A stretch of 64,000 nt of DNA from contig NC_064039.1 of the NCBI RefSeq assembly GCF_932526225.1, forward strand, positions 5,097,001-5,161,000, given 5' to 3'. Within the stretch, counting starts at the first letter, position 1; each line of letters opens with the position of its first letter. The position numbers were made by a program, and so were the translations under genes. Source of the DNA: Nematostella vectensis (lineage: Eukaryota; Cnidaria; Anthozoa; Actiniaria; Edwardsiidae). Under the pieces are notes generated by a model that saw only the letters and a list, made by a program, of their open reading frames with translations, had not been told where the DNA came from and searched no databases. Below, piece after piece: positions 48,828 to 61,692 of this stretch.

Positions 48828-51800
48828 ATGCGAAAGGGTTTGGAAGTGCGCCCTGTGAGTTTAATCTCGTTATCTGCGTTTGTATCGTGTATGTTTGGGT
48901 AAATTGTCCCTGTTGTGTCGGCCATTTCTATATTTCGAGACTGTTTCCCGTTACAATTTGTCCTTTCCTTTTCAGTCTCCTGTGCTAGGAGTGGAGCAGC
49001 CGTTCGGAGAAGCTTACTCTCTTTACGACAGTGAGGGTTACCAGTGCAATACGAACACGATGGCCGAAGATGCGGTCACAGAAAGCTCAGTCTATGAGCC
49101 GAGCTATGGGTCTTGGGAGGACGATTTCCAGTCGCTCTCTCCCTTCGGAGCAGATTGGGAAATGGAGCAAGAATTCTTCAAGTCGGATGCAAGCTGCTTT
49201 GATTTTGAGAGTTGTAAAACACAAGGACCAACGCTGGCTGAGCTTAATGATCAGCGATCGCTCTCTCCGCTTATAAACCCTGAAATGGAAAGACTCCATC
49301 GTATTGCAACCCGCACGGAGCCAGAGCCTTCGTGTTTCGCAGGGAAAAAGAATGCAAATCACTCACAGACATTTGCCAACGAAAATGCAAACAAAAACGA
49401 GGAGGGTGAAGTCTTTGTGGAATGTAAAAAAGAGGGAGAAATGGAGAAAGAATATCCTTCATGTAAATTTGCTAATCGAGAAAGCGAAGTGAAGGTAGAG
49501 AGAACTTGCTTGGCGAGTTTGCCTGTGAGAACGGCCACAACCACAACCATGGTCCAAAACCAGGACGAACCAAAAACGATCGAGCTTGCAAGCTGTGATC
49601 TCATGAAGAGAATTTTGCAAGAGAATAAGTTCGATGTTAAAAGCTCAGTGCCTATTCCAAAACTGGTTACACCGGAATTGAAATTTCAGTCGTACACAGA
49701 CGAGTCAGAAAAGTCGCGGGGAAATTTCACTGTGTCTCGGACACAAGGAAACGAAGAGAACGATCAGGAATTCGAGCCGATGGAAATCCACGATGATTCT
49801 GGCGATGAGGATGTGGATTCTGACGACGATTATGATGATAGGGAAGGAGATAGCACTGCCAAGATACGGAAAGGGAGACGGAGTGACACAGATGACCTGA
49901 GTCCGAATCCGAGAAGATTACTCGAGATTGGGAGAGAATTGAACCGGTTAAACAAGGTTATAAGCGATCTGAAACCCATCCATAGCCTGCCACTGAACGC
50001 CAGGAACAAGTCTAGGAAAGAGAAAAACAAGCTTGCTTCGAGGTGAGTGAAATAGACCGTGCGTTATGATTGTTGCATAACAAACCATTTTGTAAACATC
50101 GCTGGCGCTCAGTTCCCAGGGGACTTATATATGTTTACGGTTAGTATTTGTTATGTTTTGTCAACTCTTCTGAACTCCATCCATCTGCCAATTGTTAAAT
50201 GACGATTGACAGGATATGAATCCAAAGACTCGATAGAAGAGCCATTATGTAATTTACTCGTTTTGATTACAAGCAATTCCATAGTCCGTGTGAGGACGAA
50301 ACAAAACACTTTAGGGGATACGTGCGAAGAAAAAGGCCCAATTATAATGTAACAGGTATTCATACCACAAAATTTCTAGACAGCGAAGATCCTTGCATTG
50401 AGAAATTAATTGCCAAAAGCAAGGAATGCGATAATTCACAAATAACTAGTCGGTCTCAGTCACCATGAAAACTTCCGCTCGAAAATATTTCCTGTCCCTT
50501 TTCTTATTTTTCGGAGTGAGTTGAAGCAAAACTAGCTATATATTTGGAAGAGGAGACAACTCCTGTTTTTAAACACTTCAAAATATGTTTGGGTCTGCGG
50601 GGCATTAAGGATGCTACTTTTATTTTTGCTTTTTCCAATTGCAATAAACATATGATAAATACGTAAGTGATCGAGATTTGGTCGAAGATACAGCTGGTTC
50701 GTGAAACCACAGACCCCTCATTGTCATTCGATAATAACTAGTTATTGATGTTTTATGTTAACTCAGCACGAATTGATCTAAAAATAAATTAAATTCCTTT
50801 TTTTACTGTAGGGCTTGTCGACTGAAGAAGAAAGCTCAGCATGAGGCCAACAAACTCAAACTGCATGGCCTGGAACTTGAGCAACGTGAGTGTCACTTGA
50901 TATGCCAGTCTGTCCTTGTATTTTTCTTTGTGTGTCTGATAACAAGGACATATAATTAACTAAGCACTTTTTGATAAGAACCCCTTTAAGTGCACTTTGA
51001 AATCCATTGATATGCCGGAACCCAATTAAATATCCGAAACCCAATTATTTGCCAAACTATTGCTGCTTTTTTTTTATTTTCAAAGTTAATTGATAGAAAA
51101 ATAAAATTAAATAGCGGAAAAATGGAAACAAAGCACTACATTGGCATTACTTGCATTCCCAAACTCGTGCATTTTTTTTTCTAACGAAAACGTGTAATTA
51201 CATACTTTATTTTTTTCTGAGGAAATTAATAAATCTGTATTATGTCCATTTTAAGAGCGCCTTATCCATGTGATTGAAAAGGTCCGGAGCGAGATAATCC
51301 ACACATCAGATGGACATGTAACACCAGGTTCTCTGAGCAGCAAAGTGGAATCTCTTGTCACATCTGCTGTAGGTATGTTTTTTGCTTTCAATTAAAGGAT
51401 ACTGGGGTATAGTTTAGCAGGATTTTAGGATAATTACTAATTGTTTTTGTCCAACTGTTTTCCATGTGGTGTGTCAAGAGGGTCACATTACTACAAAAAT
51501 GCTAAAATTCAAGATTGTTAACCTCAAACTATGGTTTAAAACAAGCAAGAAGTTTCAGGTTAAACCTGAACGTGCACTATAAAAAGGACTTGCCTTAGGC
51601 AAGCTGTCATTCATCGTTTGACATCACTGAGTGCAGAGCTCCTTAGAGAGAGACAAAAATGCTACAATAGATTTTTATAGAAGCAAAATAAGCTTTATCA
51701 ACAGCTATTTCTTGTAACAGATCGAGAAATAGTGAGGATAAGATATGTTTTGAAGTGATGAATATTCCAGATTTGTTGTTTTACACTCGCGCACTGTAAT

Positions 51801-52412
51801 CACGCCATTTCAAATGAGCAAGCGTGCTGTATTTTTTAATTTTAGTTTTTAATTCAAACGAGCGCGCGCTGTTTGATTTCTCAATGACAATCTTTGTTCT
51901 TGTTTTTGTAGAGAATTGACTCCAAATACTTTCCTGAATATGTCTTAAAGTTCTTTAACATTCTCTTGTACTTTGAAGTTGTCGTAGTTTGTCGTAAGGC
52001 TTTACTTTTTGCTGTGTTTTCTCCTGGCCATTTCAGAGGTCCGCTTTCAATAAAGTCCAGTTGTGAATTGGCGACGACCTGCGCGAGAGTTAGCAAAAAA
52101 AGGGGCGGAGCTATCCCTTTTATAGCACACGTTTGTGTTTAAAAGTCTGTTGTTAGACAGTCAAAGCCTCACTTTCTAGCTCAAATTACACAGCTTCCCC
52201 TGAAAATGAAAATGAAAGTGTTTTACTTCAATACCCTAAACATAATTCTTCAGGGTTTAACTGAGGATATTGACCAATCAATAAATTCTTTCCAAGGTAA
52301 CCAGGCAGTAGCAGGACATACATCCGAATTCATTGATTCTGTCCTCAAGGCAACAGCACAGTTGACAAACCCTAAGTTAACAAGCATGGATGAGATACAT
52401 CTTGATTTGTAA
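48828..52412 (+). CDS. CREBRF: CREBRF, CREB3 regulatory factor (bZIP-like)
   Basis: Five exons: 48828-48854, 48976-50042, 50812-50885, 51256-51368 (or 51372), 52254-52412; about 479 residues. The N-terminus carries [11 protein letters not shown], matching the family's PFGDAF motif. An acidic run ([11 protein letters not shown]) and the diagnostic block [19 protein letters not shown] follow, the latter a bZIP-type basic region, then a short heptad region and [12 protein letters not shown] near the end. From family knowledge it binds CREB3 (Luman) in the nucleus and promotes its turnover, affecting stress responses and metabolism. Start: ATG 48828 gives a 9-residue first exon in phase. The exon 4 donor is uncertain: GTAGGT at 51369 keeps frame, whereas the stronger-looking GTATGT at 51373 would need one more exon. 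It is shorter than human CREBRF (about 640). AATAAA is at 53179. Confidence 0.93.
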
Positions 52413-55400
52413 GGAACCATTTGGAACAGCCCTTCAAGGTCTGTTGATGACAAAATGAAGAATACAGAAACCACAACTAGCAGCTTGTACTTAAAAAATT
52501 AGACTATGAGTTCAAGTTTTCTCTGAGTCAATATATAGTCAACGTAGGGCCTACTAACGAGCAGTCTCATTGTTTTAGTATAAATCCACTCACAAACTAC
52601 TACCTTTTAATAACTATTTTAATTGTAATTCATGTTGTTTTTGTAAAAACACTGTGTTTTTTTTTCTGCTGCTCACTATCTATCGCTCAATAGATAGTGA
52701 GTGCAGGAGCCAATCAAATTGCAGTATTCGTAATAGTATGTGAGTAGATTTATACTAAATTAAATTAGAATCCTAAAGAGGGAACATATATATATATATA
52801 TATAATATAGTTTATACTTATACTTAATATTTAAGAATTTTGTTATCCAGTTTTCATTAGAGTGAAACATGATAGACTGTGTAATTTATATGAGTTTGGA
52901 AAACACAGAGACTTTCATAGATGATATTATTTTACTTGATACTTGGGGTTTTCTATTTCTTTGTAGAAGAAAGATACATTTTGATATCTTATCAATATGG
53001 TCTCTGTGCCTGCACATTGTGTGATCGGGTATTGGGAAGATTGTGATGATAAATAATGGGCAACTGTTTAAGGAACATAGAGAAAAGTGACAAAAAATGC
53101 ATTTGATAATGTAAGATTAATATTGAAAACATAGACTTATATTTTGTATATTTAGAATTGCATTTGCTAACACTGTACAATAAAGGGTTATGTAAATAAG
53201 ATTTCTGTCCTTGCTGGAAGAGGAATACAGACAAATAAATGACATGGTTTGAGAAGAAATAAATTTTGTGTACATATACTCACATTTTATATGTTATCAT
53301 TGTTTGTTTTGACAAAAATGAAAAGTGAGAAAATGGAAAGATAATAGACTGGAGTGTGTTGATATGTTTGCTTTTTGTGTATTGTTTTAGTTGTACAGTG
53401 TTGCATTGTTTGAGCTAACATAGAACAGGGGGGTTAAGGGTTTGTGGTGGTGCAGTTTTGCCTTAAATCTGGCCCGGTTTTTCGTGCTTTTTTATCTTAT
53501 TCCACAGTATTGCGGTTTCTCTGCACGGTTTACGGTTATTGACTTATTTTGACAGTTTTATGGTTTTTGGCATTTTTCTGTGTGGTTTTGAGTTTTTTGC
53601 GCCCCCCTTATGCCCCCCTCAGTGTATAAATTGTAAATAATAAAAAATAGATGATAAAGTAATCTAGCTGTTCACTTGCAAGTTCAAGGTTAACAAGCTG
53701 GGCATGCATAGTTTAGAATTAGAGAGTGTGTTTTTAGGTTGATTTAATTTAAAGTGTCCATGTAGGTTATGATTGTCTGTTTAGAGTTCTTGTTATTGTT
53801 TATGGATGACTCCTGATTTGTGCTACGTATTAGATCTGTGGCTTGTATAAAACTGCAAAATGTAACCTTATAATAGTTGATAGTCCTATAGCTAGTTCAA
53901 TAGCTACTATGAGGGCCCAATTGACTGTTTATTTATTTTTCTACTTTTTAAATCTCGTGGTTAGCCAATATGTGACAATCATTATTTAATTCAATTGTAC
54001 CATGTTGGAAGAGGTCAGCAACCAAAGATTGGGGTGGGTGTTTATTTGAAGAAAAAAAAAAACAATCATTTGGGCTTTCGCATAGGATCGATGATATGAA
54101 TACCAGTGGTGCAGATCCAGGAATGGGAGCTGGCAGTCACATATTAATCTCCTTCCACATGCTTTATTATTGATGCCCTATCCTTTGGATCGTTGTCCCC
54201 TCCCATGATATGATTTTTTCCTCGGGAAATCCTAGATCCGCCTTTTAATACCAAACTGTATATGAAACGATTGCTTTATTTTGGCAACTCACATGCCTAT
54301 ATCTTGCAACTCTGCGTGAGGCTTTCATGCAGCAAATGGAATGCATCATATCAATAAAAAAAATGTACAACACTCCACTACTGTTTATTGTATTTCTTTG
54401 TAGAAAGAGATAGCGCCAAGTGCTATAAGAACAGTTAGTCAAAGAAGAAAGGGAACATCGCAAAGAAGGCGCGGATCTAAACCTATCTGCACCTGTTTAC
54501 GTAAACAAGTTAAAATTAGAGTTTGTTAAGTAAGAGCCTTTTTCTGTTAACTGAGCGACAGTGTTTTATATGTCCCTTTAGCACTTAGCGCTAACTCCTT
54601 CTGTCGCGCTTAAAAGCGCTTTTTTCTCATAAACAGGACATATTTTTTCCTGTGTCCGCCGCGCCTGCAGGGTTTGACACACAGAGATTTGGGAAAAAAA
54701 AGATCAGATCCAGATCTATTGATACACGGCTTGTTAAAAGCTAGCGCAAAGGAATATAAAAAACAAAAACAAAAAGGCTAAGAAATAACGGAAGAATCAG
54801 TGCTATGCAGGGCGGCGGAGTAGTCCAATAAGTGGGGGGGGGAGGCGAAAGTTGAGGGGAGGGATGGGTAGTGAATTCAGGGGGAGGGGTGGTTTGGTGG
54901 TTTTTAGTAAAGGTTTGTGTGCACTGGATTTTAAACTGTTCATCAAATTTGTTGAAGGTTGCATATGTACCGCTCGAAACCCGTTGGCTTGAAAAACGTT
55001 CATATAAAAAGAAACATCCGCTCAGAAAAGTGGGATGGCGCTGCTCCCCACCCCTCCCCCCCCCACTTTTAAAGCTGGCGCCCCCCTGCCCCTTTCCTTC
55101 CGTCGCATCTGCAATGGGAACAGCAAACAACTGTTACCGCAAAGAGAAAATTGAAAAAAGACATAAGAGAAAGAAGAGAAGAAATAAGAGAAGAACTAAT
55201 ACAAATGGCAACGAACATTTGTAGTAACTATTTGTAGCCTACAACCCAGTTATGAATTGCGTTGTATTGCAAAGAGTGAAAGTCATAGACGCGTGCATCG
55301 CTATTGCATCACTACTCCATCACTGCCGCGGAGGCTCCTAAGTGACCCGCAGCGCCCTGATAGACCTCGATATTTTCCAGCGAGCTGTGCGTGGCGTGAC

Positions 55401-55620
55401 CGCATAAGACAGGGCTAGTAACCTGGTTATTACCTCCCCATTATGCGCGGGCGCCTCATGTTCCTTTGTGTTGTACAGTTCGCTTGATAGCGGTGCTGGG
55501 GCTTCTTCGCTTTTTTTGCAGTGGATTTTTGGTCGCGTTTAATCAAACGGATGCTACTGGAGGTCTGACCTAGATAGAAGTAAAATTTTGATTTATTTCA
55601 CTCTAAATCAAGTACATATG
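52413..55620. other. CREBRF 3' untranslated region and intergenic DNA
   Basis: AT-rich; AATAAA at 53179 and others near 53235 and 53258 may end CREBRF transcripts. Beyond about 53640 I see only low-complexity runs, including opposite G- and C-rich runs near 54830 and 55060, and no supported exon. Confidence 0.45.
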
Positions 55621-55626
55621 TAGATA

Positions 55627-56505
55627 CGTTGAAGCTCTCGTAAGCGACCACCTTGGGAACTGAGAAGTGTGGTCGTTAACGGAGCTGGTCTTTCACGAGA
55701 GCTATCATAAGCGACCACTGGGCGCCAAAAACTTCAACAATAGGTGTTGGTCGCTTACGGGGGCTTAATTAAAATGGAATCTAAAAGTTATCGTGATAAT
55801 AACAACGCTGTAATATTTTGGTTTATTGTTTAAATTTAAAACTAGGTATTTGACTTATCATGAGAGAGAGTTGCTTTATTTAATAGCAATTTATTCTACG
55901 CAAAGTAGCTCGTTTATACCGACGACTTAAGCTTTTCGTCATGAGAATATCTTCTGCGTCTACCACGATCGCATGGCGTCTTTTGTTAGCCGATTTCTAA
56001 AGCGTGCAATAAACAAGTGGATGGCTATTGTAACTGGAAAAAGGATAAATCATGGAGCTGGCAATGGACTAGAGATTCCTTGCATTTACACATTTTCTGG
56101 AGACAAAGAAATGTCAATCCCATATGTATGAAATTGAAGTTAGAAAATTGAAATTATGAAATTCTTTTATGCGTGCCAAATGGAAAGGCAGGTTTTGTAA
56201 AACATTACAACATTTCCACTTTATATGTGATTTCAGCATGCATTGTATATGATGTTTATCAGGTGTTGACTGATGTTATAAAGCCAAAAATCATTGTGGT
56301 CGCTTACGAGAGCTTAAAAAAAAAAAAAAAGAAAATCTCAATTGTGGTCGTTAACGGAGCTGGTCGCACCGATAAGTTGGTCGCTTACGAGAGCTTAGAA
56401 TTACAGAGTTTGTGTGACAATTCAATCGGTGATTCGTGATCGTGGTCGTTATCGGGGCTGGTCGCTTACGAGAGCGGTCGCTCAGAGAGCTTTGACTGTA
56501 TTACA
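55627..56505. mobile_element. Complex palindromic element built of GGTCGCTTACGAGAGC motifs
   Basis: The left end has GCTCTCGTAAGCGACCAC, then GTGGTCGTTAACGGAGCTGG and a further inverted copy. The right end (56290-56505) has the same modules in mirrored order, ending AGAGAGCTTTGACTGT. Internal sequence is AT-rich with no transposase. It is probably a non-autonomous DNA transposon with multi-module inverted ends. Confidence 0.7.
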
Positions 56506-57117
56506 TATGAATAGCTGGATATAGAGACAGGGCTTACTAATGAGATTTTTTCGCAGGAACACAGTGAAATACATATACCAAACGACTAAAATCGGGAAGT
56601 CAAACATCCTACCGACTGTATTGTTGCTTATATACCATTTTGTACACCCGTTTCCTCTGGGCGGACCCTTTTTGTTTGTATCAAGTCTCCCCTACTGCAT
56701 AAGGCGAAGCCCAGACACGGTGATACAGCGGTCTTTGGGGAAACTTCGTGCGGCCAAAACAGGGAGGTGCGGCCGGAAAAGGCTCGAAAATGCCCACAGG
56801 CAAATAGCAAATATGGGAAGAATAGCATAGAAAATTTGTACAACCAAACCGCAAAATGGTATGCATCCACACTGCAATAATGTGTACAAAAATACATTGC
56901 AAAAATATGTACAACAATTGCAGATGACAAAGGCGTACACAGGGGGGTGTACAGGGTACGCTTACTCTTCCTCCCCACCCCCCTTGGCCGCCAACAAATG
57001 GGCCATTTCTTATTAAGGTTTATAAATACTATCCTTTTCCCCTATGCCCGCGCCTAAGACTGGGCATGCGCCTGTGACACAAAGCTTCGAGCCACAAGAA
57101 TACTAATCAAACACGAA

Positions 57118-60100
57118 TCACCAGTCTATATTCCCTACTTGTGCAAATAAGAATAAAAACGCCATTCCTATTGTTCCTATATTACTGATCCCACGTACAC
57201 CATTACACAGTTTCCCCTCGCAGCAGTATGTCTCACACTTGACATAACCATCATTCTGGTGGCACAGAGTGTAGTTGTCGGTGGAGCACATGTCTCTTGT
57301 CGTGCAACCCTTGATGTAACCTACGGATACTGTCCCGACTGTTCCTAAGTCCCAGCTGGCCTTGATGCACCTATCCTCGCTCTCCCTGCACGTCATATTA
57401 GTCTGGTAGTAGGTGCAGTCATCGAAGCCTGATCCGCTGTTACAGTGGTAGCACTCAAGAGACGTAATACCTAGGGATGGAGATGAAGATTAGGTCAGAG
57501 TCTTTATCATCATATCATTCATTTTGCATTATCATCATCAGATTAACGGCCTATATCATTTGCATCATCACCAAAGACAACCTTGACACAACCATCGTCA
57601 ATCATCGGATTAAAATTTTCATCACCATCATCATGCATGCTATCATTCATTTTGTATTATTATCATAAGATTAATGGCATCATAATATATAGATTTAGGC
57701 ACTGCCTAAAAGCGGAGCCAGCATTTAACACCTTTTTGTGTTGACTGATAGGGGTAGTTTTAGAGGGGATCTTGGTGTCTCTAGATGTTTTTTAATGAGA
57801 TTAAAAGTATGTCAAATTTTACTGCCATGTAATTATGAATTGTATTGGCCAAGCAAGCACTTGAAAGTTAACAAAATACTAAAACTTGGTGTGAAAAAGG
57901 CTGTCAAAGTTCAAGGTGTCACATTGACGAGAATGTTTTTTCAAGAGTCTAATGGTCAATTCTTATTTCACTTTATAGAAGTTCCACTATGTATATTTTT
58001 ATCAAAACACCATTCTAACAAGCTTTGACCTTGTAAAGAATATATGAAGGATGTAACAGCATTCCAAAGATTTAGATGCCATACTGTAGTTCAGGGGCGG
58101 ATCTAGCTTTTTGCCAAGGGGGGATTTGGCCTAAAAATTTTGAAAAAAAAAAAAAGAAAGCCCAACGGGAGGTTTAACCCCCCCTCTAGACCCACTACTG
58201 TAGTTTTCATGTACCACAACTGATTATTCAAAAAATGTGTTGAGACTAAAATATACCACAAATATACCTCCTGTCATGCATTACATATTGGTGCACCCAC
58301 CCATTGGCCTTGTGGTTTTAGAAACCCTGGATCCACCCATAATGGCTAATCAAAAATGAATGCAATGGAGGCAAATCCTAAATTATTACTGAAAGTCCAA
58401 TTTCTAATTTCAAACCAAACCATGTTTATTGATGTCATGGTATCCCTGTGGTATCCATTAATTAGCATAAACACATGTGCTAGAACCCGCCGTCTTAAAT
58501 GGTACACAAAAAGCTAGAAGCTATATTAAAAGGTTGAGTTACAAGAACCATAACATGGTGTCAGAAGTGGGATACGAACCCACGCCTCCATTCGGAGACC
58601 AGAACTTGAGTCTGAATCCCAGAGGAGCTGATGACATGTCCGAAGAATGACAGCTCAGTGCAAGCGATTTTGCACTTGTCGACCCAAAGAAGATTGAAGC
58701 CATCATCCATGGACCCCTCTACGAGCCTGACAGATCTGCAGACCTTCCTAGGAATGGTGCAGTTCCTCAGTCGCTTCATTCCTAACTTTTCCTCTGTTTC
58801 AGCAGTGCTCTGGGATCTCACCAAGAGCGGCCGTGATTTCCAGTGGCACACAGAGCACCAGGCAGCAGTTGTACAGATCAAGCAGCTCATCACCTCCCCA
58901 GGCTCCCTCCAGTACTTCGACGGTCGTAAGCCTGTGACCATACAGGTAGACGCGTCCTCTCGAGGCCTAGGTGCTACTCTTCTCCAGGAAAAAGGCCCAG
59001 TGGAGGACCAGAGCAAGCTCTTGACTGAGACTGAACAGCGCTACTCAAACATCGAGAAAGAAATGCTAGCCGTTGTGCATCGCCTCGAGAAATTTCACTA
59101 CTATGTATATGGCAGGCATCGTCACAGTCCAGTCTGACCACAAGCCACTAGAGGCAATCTTTAAGAAACATATATCTAGTGCACCACCCCGCATCGCACG
59201 AATGATGCTCCGCATTCAGAAATGTGATGTAAACATCAGATACGTCCCTGGGAAGGAGATACCATTGGCCGACGCGCTTTCACGCCTGAATCCTTGTCCT
59301 GCCGACACCATTCCCGACTTCGATGTCTCAGTACATGAACTCCTTGCATTTCTGAAGCAAATTTTTGACGGTTTGCACGTTCCTTTCGATGAAACCATTA
59401 GCTTGGAAGTGGTATGGACTTGTGGACGTGTGTTCAAATCCATATGTTTTGCTGAAGTTGCCAAATATCGATGAAGTTTACTGCGTGTCGTGTCCGGTGA
59501 TAAGCTTCTCGGGGATTCCGTTATCTTCAAAGATAGACTTCATGTGCTTGATGTTAGGTCTGAGACCGTCATTAAATACTGCCTTTTTTTCTGTGAACAT
59601 ACGAACTTTGAACTAAAAATACACAAAAGCGTAAGACCAAGAGGGGCCTGAGAGTTGCGCGGCTGGATTACTGGCTGATTTGTGACACCACAGGGTAACC
59701 GCGCGATGACCACAAAACCAAGTCGCATAGCTTACCATATTTCTATACCTATGGAGCTCCGCGCGCGGCCATCATTTGCATAATCATCAACAACAACATC
59801 AACACCACCATCGTCACCTTTATCAGGTTATCATCATTATCATATTGTTGTGATCGTCATCTTTGTCATCATCAGGTTATCATTAACAGCAGTATCTTCA
59901 TATTCGTCACCACCATCATTTGCGTCATCTCGATTTCTCATCAGCATCATCATCGTCATCACCATCGTCTCTTCACCACCATTAAATTGTTTAAGGGGAG
60001 CTAGATTGTGAATCGTATATAAACTCAACGGTCACAAAATATAATATGCATACAGGTGATTGTGTCATAATGAGGCGTCTAATTCGTCTAAAGGCGCCAT

Positions 60101-60981
60101 TTCAACCTCTTCACAACACGTATGAAACAGCGACCTCAAAGAAGCGCCTGGAAATAATCGACCGCCTTTAAAAGTTGTTTTTATTATCTACACTTCTACA
60201 ATAAGACGTGTAGATAAAAAAAATACAAATTATAAACGCTTTTGTTTTATTTATGAACAGTCAGCCTATATTATCTATCACAATTGTTTTTGGATTAGCG
60301 AAAAAAAACTCATCTCGATAAAAAAAACTCTTGCATAATGTTTTGAACGCGGTGATTTGTATGCTAATTATCTACAACGCAGCTGAAGCTGTCATGTTTT
60401 TCAAGCGATCAATAATTTATCTGTGTTAGCGGCGAGTCTGTGTTATCGGTCTTGTGAAGGTGGCCATTCTCTGTTCCGCGATAGCTAGCAGCTTTCGTGT
60501 TTTTACGCGCACATTACATTTTACTGTCGTTAAGCCAAACCTTCCACGGACAATGAAAAAATAAAGAGATTTTCACTAAAGATGACCCAAATATATTTAT
60601 TCTTATTCTTGACTAAATTGGTGTTTTTATTATACGGAGGGATAAACATGAAATGTGTTCTAGGGTCTTTTGGCTTTAAAAGATATCTTAATTGCCATCG
60701 TTCATTTCTCTAAACCCTTCCGAGGCCATATCTTAATTTTTCCTACCCTAAAAGCTTGTGAATCGATGGAAATAAAACCGCTTGGGAAGGCTCGCGTTAT
60801 TGTTTTTCGAAAAATCGTTGACAGTACTAAGCTCGAGAGCCAATAGATTTTAGAAATATCTATTCTGTAACTAAAAATCACATTCAAATCCACTTGCGAC
60901 TGGGTGATAATGAGAGTACAACTTACCTTGAATGAAAAAAAGCAACACGAGAACGGAAAGGATGACTTTTGCAATAGGCAT
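57118..60981 (-). CDS. Ly6/uPAR-domain protein, probably GPI-anchored
   Basis: Two exons: 60981-60927 and 57470-57118, joined in phase (135 residues). Exon 1 encodes a clean signal peptide (MPIAKVILSVLVLLFFIQG). Exon 2 starts LECYHCNSGSGFDDC and carries ten cysteines, ending CETYCCEGKLCN, the Ly6/uPAR three-finger signature (closing CC....CN). A hydrophobic C-terminus (IGTIGMAFLFLFAQV) after the domain suggests a GPI-attachment signal. Family members are small surface or secreted ligand-binding proteins, and this one's partner is unknown. The 3.5-kb intron contains CAT-rich microsatellites and a rearranged Gypsy fragment. Confidence 0.88.
57490..57680. repeat. CAT/ATC-rich simple sequence
   Basis: Interrupted ATCATC and CATCAT runs with a duplicated phrase (ATCATTCATTTTG) in the Ly6 gene intron. 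A similar patch lies at 59780-59990. Confidence 0.6.
58556..58617 (+). mobile_element. Gypsy primer-binding site extended into a copy of tRNA-Leu(CAA)
   Basis: TGGTGTCAGAAGTGGGAT (58556-58573) is an 18-base primer-binding site complementary to a tRNA-Leu 3' end including CCA. The match continues for about 44 more bases through the T arm, long variable arm and anticodon loop (CAA, no intron). The only clear mismatch is at 58574, opposite tRNA position 58. It joins directly to an inverted polymerase fragment. Confidence 0.65.
58613..59560. pseudogene. Scrambled Ty3/Gypsy retrotransposon fragment
   Basis: Three pol pieces in mixed orientation. A reverse-transcriptase piece with CTELSFFGHVISSSG reads on the minus strand (58613-58720). 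The following thumb and RNase H part reads on the plus strand (about 58680-59330): DLQTFLGMVQFLSRFIPNF, QVDASSRGLGA, then after a frameshift near 59110 SDHKPLEAIF and PLADALSRL. An integrase end with GFIER reads on the minus strand again (about 59335-59560), with a stop inside. No long terminal repeat pair or gag is seen. The copy is inactive. Confidence 0.8.
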
Positions 60982-61692
60982 GGTCCAGTTCAAATAGCGC
61001 ACAAAAGCGGAAATACAAAGAGAATAAAAGAGTAAAGTCCAAAGTGTTTATCCGCTAAACCACTTGTTCGGCATTGCAGAAGATAAAAATTCTATCCTCG
61101 ATCGCTTAAGAGGCCGTCAAAGCCCAGAGGTGTCTTATAGTTTCGTTTGTGCGCGAACTGAGCCTGTTTTCGACGGCAGTTCTGTCTCGACGGCTAGGAT
61201 ATGAATATATGGAACAAGGAAAAGTGGAAGCCTTTCTCTGATTGGTCTATTTTTGGCCGCTGTTGTTCTCACAATATTAGTCAGTAGTGAGAAATTACCG
61301 AGGGGAAAATAATTAATGACAATGTCCCCTCACCAACAAGCAACACTATGTCAATAAAGCGGTTTTTTACCGTAGGCCGAAATCGTCTTCTCATTCTTGT
61401 TCTCGAACTCAAACATGTAAATAAAATCCCTCGACCTCCCCACCCCGCCCTTACTTTCTCTCGAAATGCACACACATTTCAACGTTATTCGTAGCCTTAA
61501 CTACTGTATACGAAAAGATTCCTGCTGAATTTTTATTTTCGCCCATCTCGCGCTGAGTTTGCATTGCGCGGAAATTAACAAGCTGTTGCAAATATCAATA
61601 TGGGAGTGGACAAAGCGCGTGAAATCTAGAAGTGCTGTTGTACGAAAATAATTTAAAGGTTTGTTCTCACTAGAAGGCGAAAGCAAGCGCAT
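60982..61692. promoter_or_regulatory. Upstream region of the Ly6 gene
   Basis: It contains the presumed promoter and leader of the minus-strand Ly6 gene. No clear TATA box or conserved motif could be assigned, and no other gene is seen. Confidence 0.35.

Noticed and set aside
51881-52096. Minus-strand frame inside the last CREBRF intron
   Set aside because: Seventy-one codons with no domain. It could be a transposon remnant, but I could not define element ends.
54741-55224. Overlapping frames on both strands with Pro- and Lys-rich translations
   Set aside because: Caused by G- and C-rich low-complexity runs, with no splice or start context.
58556-58617. A functional tRNA-Leu gene on the minus strand
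   Set aside because: Only the 3' half is present, CCA is encoded, and the acceptor and D-arm 5' halves are missing. It fits a retroelement primer copy better.
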